Assembly: GCA_947311845.1 (NCBI GenBank)
Contig: CAMZMU010000111.1
Coordinates: 9,676,626 to 9,740,625 of the forward strand
Direction: 5' to 3'
DNA: 64,000 nt
From: Poa pratensis
Lineage: Eukaryota; Streptophyta; Magnoliopsida; Poales; Poaceae
Shown here: one piece after another, positions 1-12,295 of the stretch
Numbering within the stretch: position 1 is the first letter of the stretch
Layout of the letters: the number at the start of each line of letters is the position of its first letter
Notes under the pieces: generated by a model
Told to the model about the DNA's origin: nothing
Databases searched by the model: none
What the model saw: only the letters and a program-made list of their open reading frames with translations
Program-made: the position numbers and the translations under genes

Positions 1-1268
1 GATCTTTGTCACTGAATAATACAGAATTCTGTGAGAACATGAGTAAGAGAAGCGGCAATTCGATATATGGTCCTTGCAATTCTGCAGTATTTTCGTTTAG
101 AAAGGAATGCTCACATAAACATCCATGCCATGGAACTACTCCGTAATGGCACAATCTTCAGGGAAACATACATGAGAGACCAATTCTCATGTAGTCATCG
201 CATCTTGCTGCTGCTACTGGAGAGCACACACTAGCCTGGAAGAAGACTCACATTTTATAATTGACATTGACATTAGTCGTCAAGGATACCATATTTCTAT
301 TCTTCAAATATTTTCATATCTCCCTCCTTTACTCTAACCTCACACTCACAGTGCGTCCAGCTGCATTGTCGACTTGTTCAAGGCAAATTGTGTTTACTCC
401 GTAGCAAAGCACGGTTATTAAGCTATTTCTTGGAGTAGTCTCCAAGAACAATCTTAGTCAGTAGTAAGAGATAATTGGCGGGTTGTTTCTTTCTATATTT
501 ACTAGTATTATTGCGAATCGATTTGCTATTTACCGGTTTCATTTAGCAAAAAAAAGTTCGCAGCGCAATTTTTTTCAGAAGTGTGCCCACCTTCCGATTT
601 ATACCCTGCGTTGAATCACTGCCAGGCCGAGGCTGCGACAACGGCGCATCACTCGCGCTAACCAGAAAAAGAAACCAGTGGTGGAGGATGATGTGTCCTT
701 ACAGACTTACTGTCGCTCACAGTGCAGAAACAAGACATAAAAGGATAGCACAAGTTAGTCTAAAAATAAAAGGATAGCACAATGTGTCGTCGTCGTCAAT
801 GTTGATTAGATATCACTGCTGTTGGTACAGGAGTAACAGCCGGGCCCACCGTGGAAAAGGATAGGTAACCGTAGTTAGTTACCACATGATTCAATTTGTT
901 CCTTTCGCGTTGAAAGATTTTGAAGAAGATGCGCGTTTTTTTGTTTGCCTTTTAGACGAGAGCGTAATCTGGGCTGTGAGGACACCACTGTCAGAGTACC
1001 TAATACTGAAGAGCAACCGAAGCTGGAAAATACGAAATACAGCATGCAGTTCAGACGCGCTGGCGGTTTCTTGATGAAGGGAGCAGCGACAAATATTTTC
1101 GCAGCTCCGAACCTGATCTGTATTACTGTTTATTTTTTGGGTGTCGGAGCTGCGAAAATATATACTGTTTTACTGTTTCGTTGGCAAAAGGGAAGAACTC
1201 ACTAGTCTACAACTCGTGATGTACAAAGCATGCCTAAACACCAGGCCTGCAAACAAATTCCCTGCAAT
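1..1268. other. Gene-free 3' flank of the ATL gene
   Basis: No ORF here has family resemblance or codon structure typical of a gene. The one clear structure is a perfect 18-bp inverted repeat (1093-1110 and 1144-1161) with a 33-base spacer. The rest is AT-rich sequence without recognisable element ends. A minus-strand AATAAA at 1274-1269, about 90 bases past the ATL stop, may serve that gene's 3' end. Confidence 0.4.
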
Positions 1269-1363
1269 TTTATTGCCGAAATTGTTGTGCCGCAAGAAGG
1301 ATGCACATGATTTCTGCAGATGGTAGATGACCTTGATGCTCCAAATGGAACTATTTACTCACA

Positions 1364-4300
1364 TCAACGCCTTAGCGTTTCATGCTGGAGTTCAATGACC
1401 ACTTCTAATGATTCCTGCGAGGCCGGTCTGCTTTCTCTACCTCCGGTACGATCACGATGAATAGGTAGTATCCAGTGAGGTGATCGACTGACAGAGCTCT
1501 CAGGGTGGCCAAATAATTGAGGGGGGCTACGGGCAGGGGAAGCAGTAGCTTTTCCACCGGGTAATTCCAAGGAGATTCGGCAGATTGGACAAGTCGTTTG
1601 CTTTTGTAACCATGTATCTATACAGGAAAGATGAAAATTATGTCTGCATGTAGGCATGATGCGCAGAATTTCTTTCTCGTTGTATTCACCTAAACATATG
1701 GAGCACCTGTGGAAGAAAACAAACAACAAGAAACTTGTTACTCATTGGACTCGGAAGTCTTACGCGAGCATTCTCCACACATATCACAGTATATATGACA
1801 AAGAACCATCATCAAGCAGGAGCAGAATCCATAGTTCCCAACAGAAATATTTTTGTCATGACTGTTTTACTGTTTCGTTGGGAAGACTGAATGACAAATG
1901 GCATCTTCTAGAGAAGAAATTAAATCCACGAAGCCAACAAGAAATCAAGAAAAATATATATCGTTTTCTAGTTTGTTTTCACCAAATTAATTCTTGACTC
2001 GAACTTGAAAAATTAAGAATATGTCAATAAATAATGCTAGTTATGGTTAGCTAGTACATAGTGCAAGCCAAATAGACATACATGTAAATAGTCATGATGG
2101 TATTCTTAACAGTCCGAGAATGGTATATTTTAGTCCATATGAGGTTCATTACTCAGATGTCAGATGTCAGGAAGGGTTATGTTGGATAAGTAAGCTTGTC
2201 CTCTCAATGTTCAACTACCAACCTGCTCATTTCCTTTCCCCAATTGAACAACGAAAAGAAGAACAAGGGACAGCTCTTGTAATTCTTACCAAGACACATT
2301 ATAGTGCTACTACGTATTACGTCGAGTAGCTTATAATATCAACGCAAAAGCTAGCGCAGCTATAGGTGCATATTCATTCAGCGGTAGCATTCCAGTTTCT
2401 ACCTCGAGCCCCTTTACCAACTGTCCAGTCTGCATGTCTCACTAGGCCTGAGCTAATGTCATCTAATATCAAATACTTGCAATGTTTGAATTTTTGACCA
2501 TTGGTTCATCAGCTCATCACATCTTAAGTAGTACAAGATTTTGCAGTTATTTGGTACATTGAATACACATTATGTACTTCTGCATGCTAACTGAACCTTG
2601 CACGTGCTTAGACGAAACATGATAAAAACTAAATAGGAGTAGAAAACATTGCGAGAAGTCTAGATCATACAGTGTACTTACTGGGCATCATCTTTTGAGT
2701 GGAAGGCCTCAGAGCTATACGTCATTGTAGGTATTGCAGCAACAACAAAAGGTTCCAACCCATTACAGGTATGCTCAATCTGTTGAACAGAAGAAAATGA
2801 ATTATGTCAAGGTCAAGACTATCAGATCACTCTAACTGACCCATAGGATCACAAAGCACAAACATAATTTCAACCATGAGTATATATTTATTACTTGAAA
2901 CCCTCAATTGTTTAGTCATCACATTTTCGTTACAGATGATGGGACAAGAAATATAAAGCAAAAACAAGATCAAAGTGGGTAGCAAAGCAAAGAAACATGA
3001 AGAGCATCTTCATATCTTAGGTTGCCTGAATGATTGGAACTTCAAAGGTTTCCATGGTACCCTAGACCTATTATACAAGTTACGAATCAACTAAAATATA
3101 TTCCTCAATCATATATAGGTGTGCAGGAATAATTTTATATTAGTTTTCTCGAATTTATCAGGCATCAAACAGTAGAGGAAAATGTAGGAAGGGGCATAAA
3201 TTGCCACGTGCATACCATTCTGTGCAACATTGGCAATGCAAAATTAAACCCAAACGCTTACTGAAACGAAAGGGTGTTTTGACTTTTCATAATAGACATA
3301 TAAAAAAGGCAAATCCTTGCATTTGTGTACTATCATTTTCAACTGAAAAGTTAGCCTGAATGAATGACTGTAAAGGTTTGATATTCCAAAGCACTCCATG
3401 CTGGCAAGAATCCGGTTCTAGCTTCTCTGAAGCAATTCGGAATAAACTTTATATAAAACACATTGACAGTTAAGATAGTTTAATCCCCAGTCGACCAAAC
3501 TACCTAAACATACCAAAGAAATTGTTTTCTTGAAATCGATCAGAGATGAAAGCAAGTCAGAAATATTCACACCTAGTTAAAACAAACTCCAGCAAGATTC
3601 AGATTAACAGTACAAATAACCGTACTGTTTGTTATCCTACTAATCATATAATGTGACTTTAACGATCATACAAGAATACTTTTGGAAATTGGAAATAATT
3701 TCGTGGTTCTATTGGACCAAAAATGACTGCATAAATTTAGAAAATAAAAACAATAATTCTGAGATTTACTTTGTTTAGGTTTTTCCACAGTTCATGTGTT
3801 TAGTGAAGCTAGTGAGCTTGCAACTTCATGCAGAGATTTGGTAGACGACAAGAAAGCATATGCAGTGTGAGAACTAAAGGGAATCCAGAGTAACAAATGC
3901 TAGATAACAATGTAGCTAGAATAAATTTAGCGCAACAAATGGAAGCCGTCGTCGTACACTAAGGTCTTTGATGAGCGGGAGCACGGTTTTTGCCAGTTAT
4001 TACTACGGACAATTGGTAGCCATGTTATTTCATTTTCCTATTTCTGTAATCTAGGCTAGCTGTTGGGAGTTAGGCCTTTGTGGTGCATTGAACCTAGCAC
4101 GACTTACTATGTAATTATATATATAGAAAATGCAAGATATATTTATTTTTTCATTAAAAAAATGTCCCTTACAATAAGTAGGCAGAAAACAAAGTATGCA
4201 AATGAAACCTGATTCGACTATCTCACATACTTGATCACATAATCGAACTTGTCATCTATTTTTAAGACTTGAAAAGCAATGCGGCGAAGGCTAACAGAGG

Positions 4301-4717
4301 CTCCGCAGAGCAGGGGATCCATCAACTTCTCTGGATCCTCTGTTGTAGACCGATTTTTTTTTCACTATTCTTGTATAATTAATCGACCCGCAAAGCTTTT
4401 GTGCATTGCGCACGCCGATCTCCATTGGATACGGTTCTGTCCCCGCATCAGTCAGCTACACCTACTACACACAGGATGATGATACGCTAGCAGTGACAGC
4501 AGGAGCTCACCGTGCGATCGAGATCCGCGGCAGCGCGGAACTCGACGTCGAAGTCGAAGGGCGCCATGGCCCGGGCTGCGGTGACCGAGGCGCCCGCGTC
4601 GGCGTCGGGCCGGACGGCGCGGCCGCAGATGAGGCGCGCGCAGACGAAGACGATGAAGGTGGCGCTCATCCCGAAGCCGATCACCGTGGTGACCAGATTC
4701 AGCCCCGACCCCAGCAT
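1364..4717 (-). CDS. RING-H2 finger E3 ubiquitin ligase, ATL family, three exons
   Basis: Likely a membrane-anchored E3 that passes ubiquitin from an E2 to a substrate; the substrate cannot be read from sequence. Exons on the minus strand are 4717-4511, 2779-2682 and 1706-1364. Donors read ACG|GTGAGC and CCA|GTAAGT, acceptors CAACAG|ATT and CCACAG|GTG, and the phases join into 215 codons. Residues 8-30 form one hydrophobic segment. Residues 76-78 are GLE, matching the GLD motif of ATL proteins, followed by a VVAAIPT stretch. Residues 103-144 are a full RING-H2 finger with spacing C-x2-C-x15-C-x-H-x2-H-x2-C-x10-C-x2-C and the E2-contacting Trp in DTWL. The tail is Ser/Pro/Arg rich. The intron-containing layout and the GLE-to-finger region resemble the ATL7/58/59 group, recalled rather than aligned. 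The ATG at 4717 was chosen because it directly precedes the membrane segment. No damage was seen. Confidence 0.88.
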
Positions 4718-5150
4718 CGATCTCCCCGGCCGCCGCCGGCAAGGCCAGGTCCAGAGCGCGCGGCGAGGGAGACGAACGAGCGTGCGGGCGGCGTTATCAC
4801 GGCTGGCGCACCAGGAGGAGCAGGCTGCGGCGTATAAGAGCGGCGCGGCTGGTGTCGAGCTGGGTGTCCATGGGCGCGGGGTTTGGGATTTGGGATTTGC
4901 GTGGGCCGCTGGCAAGGAATGATGCGCCGCGGGCGGGCGGCGGGTGGAGAAATGGAATCCGGGAGTTGGTGGGCGAGTCCAGAGAACGGGGAGTATCTTC
5001 GCTGCTGATCGCTCGACATCTCTCTGCGGCAGTGGGGCCGTCTCGACGGGATAGGGGCGTGCGGGACGCGGTGGAGCCGCGGATAGTCCAAGATTGGGCA
5101 GTCGCTAGTCGCTACGCTGACTCGCAGATGCTACGGAACGACGAGTAACA
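4718..5150 (-). promoter_or_regulatory. GC-rich 5' flank of the ATL gene (5' UTR and proximal promoter)
   Basis: This GC-rich stretch lies directly upstream of the ATL start codon on the minus strand, and GC content falls sharply beyond about 5150. That suits a 5' leader and core promoter of a grass gene. I found no convincing TATA box in minus orientation. The overlapping open frames on both strands look like by-products of high GC content. Confidence 0.35.
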
Positions 5151-5229
5151 TGACGATTGTTCTCTTCTTGTTCTACGTGGCGACGACTTTATTCCGTGTA
5201 ATCAATACACTTTCTTCCTCCAGATTAAA

Positions 5230-5516
5230 CGATAGTTAACGGAGAACCGGTTGTACCTTCAACCCACAAGAGTTCAATCCCTAAGTTTGATACTGATGTT
5301 TTTTATTTAGACGGAATATTTTTCAGCGCGAGAGGTGACGTTCCCATCGACAGCGAGTCGTCTGTGGTGACTTCGTCAATCTCAAGACTCGACTCGCCGG
5401 CTCGGTATTTTGGAGGTGCTCATTGGATAGGGTGTGCGTGTGTGCGTTTATAGGGGTGAGTGTATGCACGTGTATGTGAGCGTCTGCGTTTGTACTGTGT
5501 TTCGCAAAAAAACAGA
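5230..5516 (+). mobile_element. SINE-like element
   Basis: The left part has a tRNA-type B-box resemblance (GAGTTCAATCC around 5269-5279). The body is a GT-rich stretch with alternating gtgtgcg, ggtgagtg and tgtgagcg motifs that I recall as a frequent short Triticeae repeat. It ends in an A-run near 5508-5515. This fits a tRNA-derived SINE on the plus strand, but target duplications were not resolved and the family name is uncertain. Confidence 0.4.
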
Positions 5517-5558
5517 TGGTTAACGTCTTGGTCTCTTGGGGACACTGGGATGGTCAAG

Positions 5559-5918
5559 CTCGTTTTTTCAAATATTTAAATTTATGTTTTCATGTTTCGA
5601 CAATTTCGAGATTTTTTTTCAGATGTAGGTAGTGATAGGATCTAATAGTGTGCAAAATTTTGATTCGACATCCGTAACATTTTAAACATTTTAGGTTGGG
5701 TAAAAATGACAAATCGGTGGATCAAAGTAGTGAACAGTACAAAATTTCAAAACTTGAAATTTTGTCATGTTTCTTTTTTGTGTCGGCTAGATTAAAAAAA
5801 TTTGGATTGTAAATTTCACACTGATAGATCTCAACATTATCTACATGCAGAATTTTGTTTCGATTATTCTGAAACTCAAAAAAATGCCAATTTGATTTTT
5901 TTTGTTTGAAAAAACGAG
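5559..5918. mobile_element. Candidate miniature inverted-repeat element
   Basis: A perfect 14-bp inverted repeat (CTCGTTTTTTCAAA at 5559-5572, its complement at 5905-5918) bounds 360 bp of very AT-rich, non-coding sequence. Length and composition fit a MITE. No clear target duplication is visible, so the superfamily is open. Confidence 0.4.
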
Positions 5919-6009
5919 TTATACTTTTCAGATCAACGATGCTTCAGACTTGTAGTCCGTCCGATCCGTTATGTGTCGGAGGAAACATACATATCATGCA
6001 CAATTCTAG

Positions 6010-6320
6010 AAACGTTGCGGGCTCCTTTGATTCATAGGATAGAAAAAGTATAGGAATAGGAATTCTATAGGATTGACATGGCATGTCTGAGTGAATCCTA
6101 TGGGAAGAGGGATTCTCTTTGATTGTGGCAAAGAAATTTTCCATGAGGTTGAACCTCATATTTTTTACCTATAGGATTTACACTACAAGATTACTACAAG
6201 ATTCCTATGAGAATAATTCTTATCGGATGTGATCCTATAAATCAAACAACATCTATAGAAAAATTTCCTATGAGAACCAATCCTTCAAAAATCCTATACC
6301 ATTCCTTTAAATAAAGGGCC
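6010..6320. mobile_element. Decayed MITE with GGGC-type ends
   Basis: The left end reads GGGCTCCTTTGATTCATAGG and the right end, inverted, GGGCCCTTTATTTAAAGG. The interior holds many copies of ATAGGATT/AATCCTAT and ATAGGAAT, so the unit can fold on itself. Related GGGCCTCTTTG sequence recurs at 22757-23050. The right end is followed by a 40-bp tandem duplication (6291-6330, 6331-6368). Exact ends and target duplication are unclear; a hAT-like MITE is my best guess. Confidence 0.45.
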
Positions 6321-6368
6321 CTACATGAAAATCCTATACCATTCCTTTAAATAAAGGGCCCTACATGA
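6291..6368 (+). repeat. 40-bp tandem duplication at the MITE end
   Basis: The unit starting ATCCTATACCATTCC and ending near GGGCCCTACATGA occurs twice head to tail with period 40 and almost no mismatch. It copies the right end of the neighbouring miniature element, so it looks like local slippage or abortive repair rather than a second insertion. Confidence 0.8.
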
Positions 6369-6941
6369 GATCTCTATCGTTATTAGCGAATACATATGCT
6401 CTACCTACTATTAAACCCGTGGCCCCTCGTTAGCAGCTCGCAGCCAGTTAGAGAGCTTTTTTTTCTATTCTGTTGCGCATGGATGCTGGCTGGTGTTGTT
6501 TCTGTTATCTTTGGGTAATGGAAATCGATACCATTTCAGGGTTTCGCATGGAAGAAAAAAATGCTAAGCTGTTGGTAGACAACCGCGGATCTGTTGAGGC
6601 TCACGTCAGTGCAGCTCTTTTTCTCTCTCAAGTCTTACTCGCTGTTAAAGTTTTTGCCTAAGTGGAGAGGACGCGGCAGCGTGCCCTGTGTTACCTCACT
6701 GATAGTATTGCAAAATGACTGGATTCAGCTTAGCGATGCCGACAGTACGTACGTAGTGCTATATTGTAAAATCTGACGAAATACAAGCCAGTAACAGAGA
6801 GTGAGAGTTCATCGTCGTATTACACTAGTTGGACTTCTGTTCGGCCGAAGTGTACATGGACAAAAAAGAGCAAAACTCCCCGGCCGAAGCGTACATAGAC
6901 AAAAAAGAGCGAGCAACCAGAACTTGAATAGAAGAAGGAAC

Positions 6942-9900
6942 ATGGCTCGGTTCAGAAAGTTCATTAATGACTTGCAGCTCAAAGACCTCTACCTGCACGG
7001 CAGGATATACACATGGAGCAACGAGCAACAAGCTGCCACTATGGTAAAATTGGATAGAGTGCTGTTCAACCAAGAATGGGACATGGAATTTCCAAGCTGT
7101 CTGCTGCAAGCGTTGTCCTCTGAAATCTCTGATCATTGCCCAATTCTTCTCAGCTCTGATGCCGAGTTCAAGCCTGTGCGTACCTTCCGATTTGAGCAAG
7201 CCTGGGTGGCCAGAGAGGATTTCTTGGAGGTGGTTAGTGAAGCTTGGAACTCTATCCAGCAGCATGTGGATCCATTCATTAACTTGCATGTGAAGCTTGC
7301 TACCACTGCCCGTGCGCTGGCAAAGTGGAGTGTTGTATTCTCTTCAGACCTTGAGCTTCGGGCTGTAATCACAAGCGAGCTGATCTTCAAGTTGGATCAG
7401 GCCATGGACAAAAGGCAGCTGACCGATGAGGAGAGGCAATTCAGGGCAATGCTTAAGATGAACCGCCTTGGGATTGCAGCAATACAGCGGACACAATGGC
7501 GGCAGCGCTCGAGAATCCAATGGCTGAAAGAGGGAGACGCTAGCACAAGATTTTTCCATGCAAAAGCATCAGCTAGAAGAAGGAAAAGTTTCATCCACAG
7601 AATTGAGTATGACAATGCAGTGTACACTGATCAAGAGGGTAAGATGAACGCTATTTGGAATTATTTCCACCAGCTGCTAGGTCGCTCGCATCCACGGCAG
7701 CACTCCCTGAACCTCAGAAGCATTGGCATCGAGGCAATCGACCTCTCTGATCAAGAGGCGCCTATTACTGCCGAAGAGGTCCGTGCTACCATTCTTGAGC
7801 TGCCATCTGACAAGGCACCTGGAACTGATGGATTCACTGCACTTTTCTTCAAAAAATGCTGGCTCATATTGAAGTATGATATCATGCGAGCCATTGGAGC
7901 CCTTGAGTGTTGCACCTCCCGCAACCTACACTTGCTGATTTCTGCAAATATGATCCTGCTCCCCAAGAGTCCAGATGCTGCTCACCCTGGGGAGTTTAGA
8001 CCAATAAGGGTGTTTTTGGTTGGGATTCTGCCACCAGATTCACGTCATGAAAGCTGAAATCTGAACCAAAGGCTTACCAGCCCAATGCAGATTTACGTAA
8101 CGCACTAGATTCTGGTAGTGCAAAGCGAAAGCTGGTTCGACCCCTGATTCCACTGCGTTGCGTCCGAGCTAAAAACTTAGAAATTACCCACCATGCCATT
8201 GGTAAGTGAAACTGACCGGTTCGTTTTAATTTTTTTCTCCTCCAACCTCCTCTCTCCTTCCGTTCCTCTCCTTTTCCCCTGAGACTCGCACCACGAAGCT
8301 ATGAGCTCAGGCTAGGGTTCCCTCACCGGCCTATTCCGGTAGCCTATGGCGGCGCGCCCGCCGGGAATCGAGCCCCCTGATCCCGCCTCTCCTTTTCCCC
8401 AACTGGACCGGCACGAAGGTCCACCCGACACCAAGCACCAGCCCCCAGCGAGCTGCTGCCTTCATAGCTCTGTTCGTCGCGCCTCCGCTCCTAGGAACGA
8501 CGCCCGATGGCGGCCGGCCGGCCGGAGATCTACCGCACCTCCTGGAGTTATGCTTCTCCCTTCCTCTCACTCTTTCACGGATCCTTCCTCTTCTGTCCCG
8601 TGCCATGTATGTTTGGCCTGTCGAACATGGTTTGGAGTTTGTGTGCAAGGTGTTTGTGAAAATGCTACTAGAAAGAAAAATGCTTGATATATGAAAATAT
8701 GAAATTATGAATTTATGATGTTAAATTTTCGAGCATATTATTTCATGAATGTGATGAAGAAGAGTACTATATGCCCGAGGCGGCACAGGCAGCACATTAC
8801 TGTGAACCATGTCTAATATGTGTAATACACACGTCTTGTGGTAATCCTATGACATCACTATCTAAAAGAAATATAAAATTCCTTCCTAAAATGGTCATTT
8901 TCATTCTACCAATGTATAAATCAGTGGTCTGCGATCAATTAGCACATACATAATCTGTCAGGGCGTCGTTGCATTACAGACACTTCTTATCGAATCCACA
9001 GTTCACAGTTGTTCCAACCAAACAACTTCCAGCTTTCCCGCAGTTGTTAGCTCACAGCTGATTTTTCACAGCTCATTTCCCACAGCTGATTTTCAGGAAT
9101 CTACAGCTCAACCAAACACACCCTAAGTCTGATCCACTTCTTTGCGAAGCTATTCACCAAAACTTAGCGCTGAGGCTGCGTCCGAGAATGCATGAGCTCG
9201 TCCACCCCTGTCAGAGTGATTTCATCAAGAATAGGGCCGTACACGACAACTTTGTCTTTGTTCGTGTCCAGGCAAGGCTACTCCGTCAGAAAAAATGTCC
9301 AGCGCTGCTCCTCAAGCTCGACCTTCAAAAGGCGTTTGACTCCCTCTCTTGGGAGTTCTTGCTGCAGGTTCTGGAAGCGAAAGGTTTCGGGCAAAAATGG
9401 AGAGATTGGATTGCATGCCTGCTATACACCGCATCTACTAAAATCACTGTCAATGGGGAGCTCTCTGATTTCATCTACCACCGCCGTGGTCTACGGCAAG
9501 GGGACCCTTTATCCCCACAGCTCTTTGTCATTGCCACAGACATCCTCCCTGCCCTGTTTGCCATGGCTGACCGTGTGGGAGCACTGAAGACGAGCAGATT
9601 CCTGTAGGCTAAGAATCGTATCTCCCTTTATGCAGATGATGTGGTCATCTTCACTGTTCCAGAGCAGACTGAGCTTACCTCGATCAAGCAGATCATGCAG
9701 TGCTTTGGTGAAGCCTCGGGGCTGGTAACAAACTTTGCAAAGAGCTTTGTCCTGCCGATCCACTGCTCGCAGCTGGATGTTGCTTCCCTGGCTGCTATCC
9801 TATCTTGCCCTGTCCAAAGCTTCCCATGCACATACCTAGGTCTACCTCTCTCTGATCAGCGGCTCTGAAAAGGTGATCTGCAGCCATATCTTGACAAGCT

Positions 9901-11134
9901 TGCTGCTAAAGTCAAAGGGTGGAACAAAGGCAGCTTCTCCCTGGACGCCCGGCTCATTCTGGTCAAGCATGTGCTAACTGCCATGAATATCCATCACTTG
10001 CTTGTGATTGACCCTCCTGCCTGGCTCATAAAGGCGATTGACAAACTGCGCAGAGGGTTCCTTTGGTGTAATGGTGAATTGGCTACCAGTGGCAGATGCC
10101 TAGTTCGCTGGGCCTCCATCGGCCGGCCGTTGGAGTTTGGTGGCCTGGGTGTTGTCGACCTCAAGTGCAAGGCCACGGCGTTGCGGGTGAGATGGTTATG
10201 GTACTCCTGGACTACAACTGACAAGGCCTGGGCTGACCTTCCACTAGAAAATGATGACCGTGCTCGCAGCCTATTCAACTCGGCAGTCTCCTTCAACCTT
10301 GGGAATGGAGAGAAGATCAATTTCTGGCATGATCCGTGGACTTCTGGGCAAAGTTTAGCCTCGGATGCACCTGCGTTGTTCAAATGCTGCACCAAACGCA
10401 ACTTAACGGTTGCGCAGACCCTCGCTGACAACAAATGGATGAAACACTTCAAGCGAGACCTCACTACTGAAGCCCTACACCAGTTCCTCCTTGTGCACAG
10501 CCTCGTAAGCAACATTGCGCTGCAAGCAGACACGCCTGACTCTGTCACCTGGCGTTGGTCCGTAAATGGGCAGTACTCAGCCACCTCGGCCTATGCCTTG
10601 CAATTCGAGGGATCTACCAGGTTTGCCTCCCCGGATACTGTATGGAGCAGTGGAGCGCCACTCAAATGCCGGATTTTCGGCTGGCTTGCGCTCCTTGCAA
10701 AATGTCACACGGCGGACTGCCTTCAGCGAAAGGGGTGGCCTCACAATGCCGCTTGTGTCTTCTGCCTCAGTGAACAAGAATCAGCCTTTCACCTGCTGGT
10801 TGCTTGCCCGGTCATCATCAGGCTGTGGGGTAAGCAGATCCACACAGCTGCGCTCAATCACCGCCTCGTGTCCCGACCGGAAGACCTGAGCCTCGAGTCC
10901 TGGATCACGCGTACTCGACAACAAATGCCGCTGGCTCTGAAGAAGAACTGGACTGCCCTTGTGCAGCTTGCCTGTTGGTCTATTTGGAAGGAGCGTAACT
11001 CAAGGATTTTCAACAACAAGGCCGAAACCCTCTCAAGGTTGCACTCGAGCATCATTGAAGAAGCTATTTGTTGGCGTAATGCTGGGAGGTCAGGCGCCGC
11101 GGACCTCCTCTCAAGACCAAGGGAGCCGGACTGA
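6942..11134 (+). pseudogene. LINE ORF2 remnant: endonuclease end, reverse transcriptase, zf-RVT
   Basis: Two blocks, 6942-8007 and 9127-11134, form one ORF2 once the 8008-9123 insertion is ignored. The first shows the endonuclease C-terminus (GRIYTWSN, LDRVLFN, SDHCPIL), a linker and the RT entry motif DKAPGTDGFTALFFKKCW up to GEFRPI. The second resumes with SLIHFFAKL, then LDLQKAFDSLSW, RRGLRQGDPLSPQLF and the catalytic LYADDVV. The C-terminal zinc-binding segment has CVFCLSEQESAFHLLVACP and the family tail WSIWKERNSRIFN. It is dead: a frameshift near 9169, TAG at 9605-9607 and TGA at 9866-9868 break the frame. Its role would have been target-primed reverse transcription. Confidence 0.85.
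8008..9123. mobile_element. Non-autonomous PIF/Harbinger (Tourist-like) element inside the LINE
   Basis: The unit starts GGGTGTTTTTGGTTG and ends, inverted, GGGTGTGTTTGGTTG. It is flanked by the 3-bp duplication TAA (8005-8007 and 9124-9126), diagnostic of PIF/Harbinger. Removing it with one TAA rejoins the reverse transcriptase reading frame. The interior has a GC-rich centre (8280-8560), perhaps captured host sequence, but no transposase, so movement would have needed a helper element. Confidence 0.82.
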
Positions 11135-11300
11135 TCCCCTTCGCTGCAGTTTTTTCAGTCTGCACTTCTCTTGATGCAGACTTAGGCTTTTGCTCTTTTC
11201 ACTAGTTTCTTTTCGCTTTCTTTGGCTACCTTGTACTCTTGTACATTACTTCTAATTGAAATGAAAAGCAGGCTCGACTGCCTTTTCCGTCAAAAAAAGA

Positions 11301-12054
11301 GAGCAAAACTCACCTTTCTTGATCTCTCTGAGCCCATTCTTGTACATTGTCAGTCCAGGCACACACCAGTATATTCTGATCCTGCCTTCACACTCATACC
11401 CCAGCTCCTCTATCAAATCTTCAATAACATATGGTGTCCAATTCTCCATGTCACTGTAATCAAACCACACACTTGCACCACCACTATAATACCTATTCTT
11501 TCCAGTGCAACAGAAATAACCTCCATGATGAACCACCACAGAGAAATGCTGACTCTGTTTACCTACATAGAACATCAAAAAATTCAGTCATCACCATCTA
11601 AAACTTCTTTTTTTCGTACACAAAATTCAGTAAAGCATGCATCTTTTGGACGAATTACTGACAGTACAACATTCACAACACAAATCTGTCAACAATACCA
11701 TGTGAATCTGCAACTTCTCGACACCAATTCAATGTTCCAAACAACTAAATCATATGCCTAACCCCAAATCATAAACTCTACCCAACCCCCAATATCAGAG
11801 CCCAACAGCGGCGGCGGCGAGAGAGAGGAACTGCAAGCGATTCGACCCCTACAGGAACTACAGAACCATCGCCATCTCCGGCGCCGACGTGCCGCCATCG
11901 CCGTTACAGCAGAATACCCACAACGTGAAAGAGGGGCCAGCGGGAACTAACCATACAGAGGAAGCGAGCCTTCAGCCGACCACCGCTCCGGAGGCTTGCC
12001 TCTCCGACATGCTGTGGACGGTGGCGGCGCGTCAAAATCATGCGACGAGCTCAT
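11301..12054 (-). pseudogene. Mutator-like gene fragment with PB1-like domain, two exons, cut by the LINE
   Basis: Exon 1 is 12054-11952 (34 codons plus one base) and exon 2 runs from 11562 to the LINE junction at 11301. The donor TATG|GTTAGT and acceptor TATGTAG|GTAAAC join in phase. Exon 2 shows HFSVVVHHGGYF, an aromatic/Gly segment, VWFDYSDMENWTP, a DLIEELGY helix and RIYWCVPG, the pattern of the plant PB1-like domain usually found at the N-terminus of Mutator-like transposon proteins. The start codon lies about 400 bp inside a 156-bp terminal repeat (12296-12451), so transcription would run inward from the element end. The MURA-type transposase part is absent, cut off by the LINE. A captured host gene is possible but less likely. 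Confidence 0.6.
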
Positions 12055-12295
12055 CTCGCTGACGGTCACTGCCGCTCCTGTAGGCGCCACGACGATCACC
12101 TCGACCTCGTCGACCACCTCGACTAGTACGACAGAGGAACGAAACGTCGGATTGGTAAGGGAGTGGAGTAAATGGGCGACTTCAATGCGGATGAAGGGTT
12201 TTCTTGCAAAGTTGCCGTCACGCTGGCAAAATGGCCACGCTGTCCGAACATATTTCCCCAACGTGGCAGCATGACCAGTCAACGCTCAAGCCAGC

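Larger units (their letters stand above)
6879..11300 (+). mobile_element. 5'-truncated LINE (non-LTR retrotransposon), split by a Harbinger insertion
   Basis: The element carries the end of an apurinic-type endonuclease, reverse transcriptase and a zf-RVT tail, followed by a short 3' UTR and an A-run at 11292-11298. It is flanked by the 11-bp direct repeat GAGCAAAACTC (6868-6878 and 11301-11311), the expected target-primed duplication. The 5' end is truncated inside the endonuclease, as is usual for LINEs. Positions 8008-9123 are a later DNA-transposon insertion. The LINE sits in an exon of a Mutator-like gene on the opposite strand (11301-12054). Confidence 0.82.
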
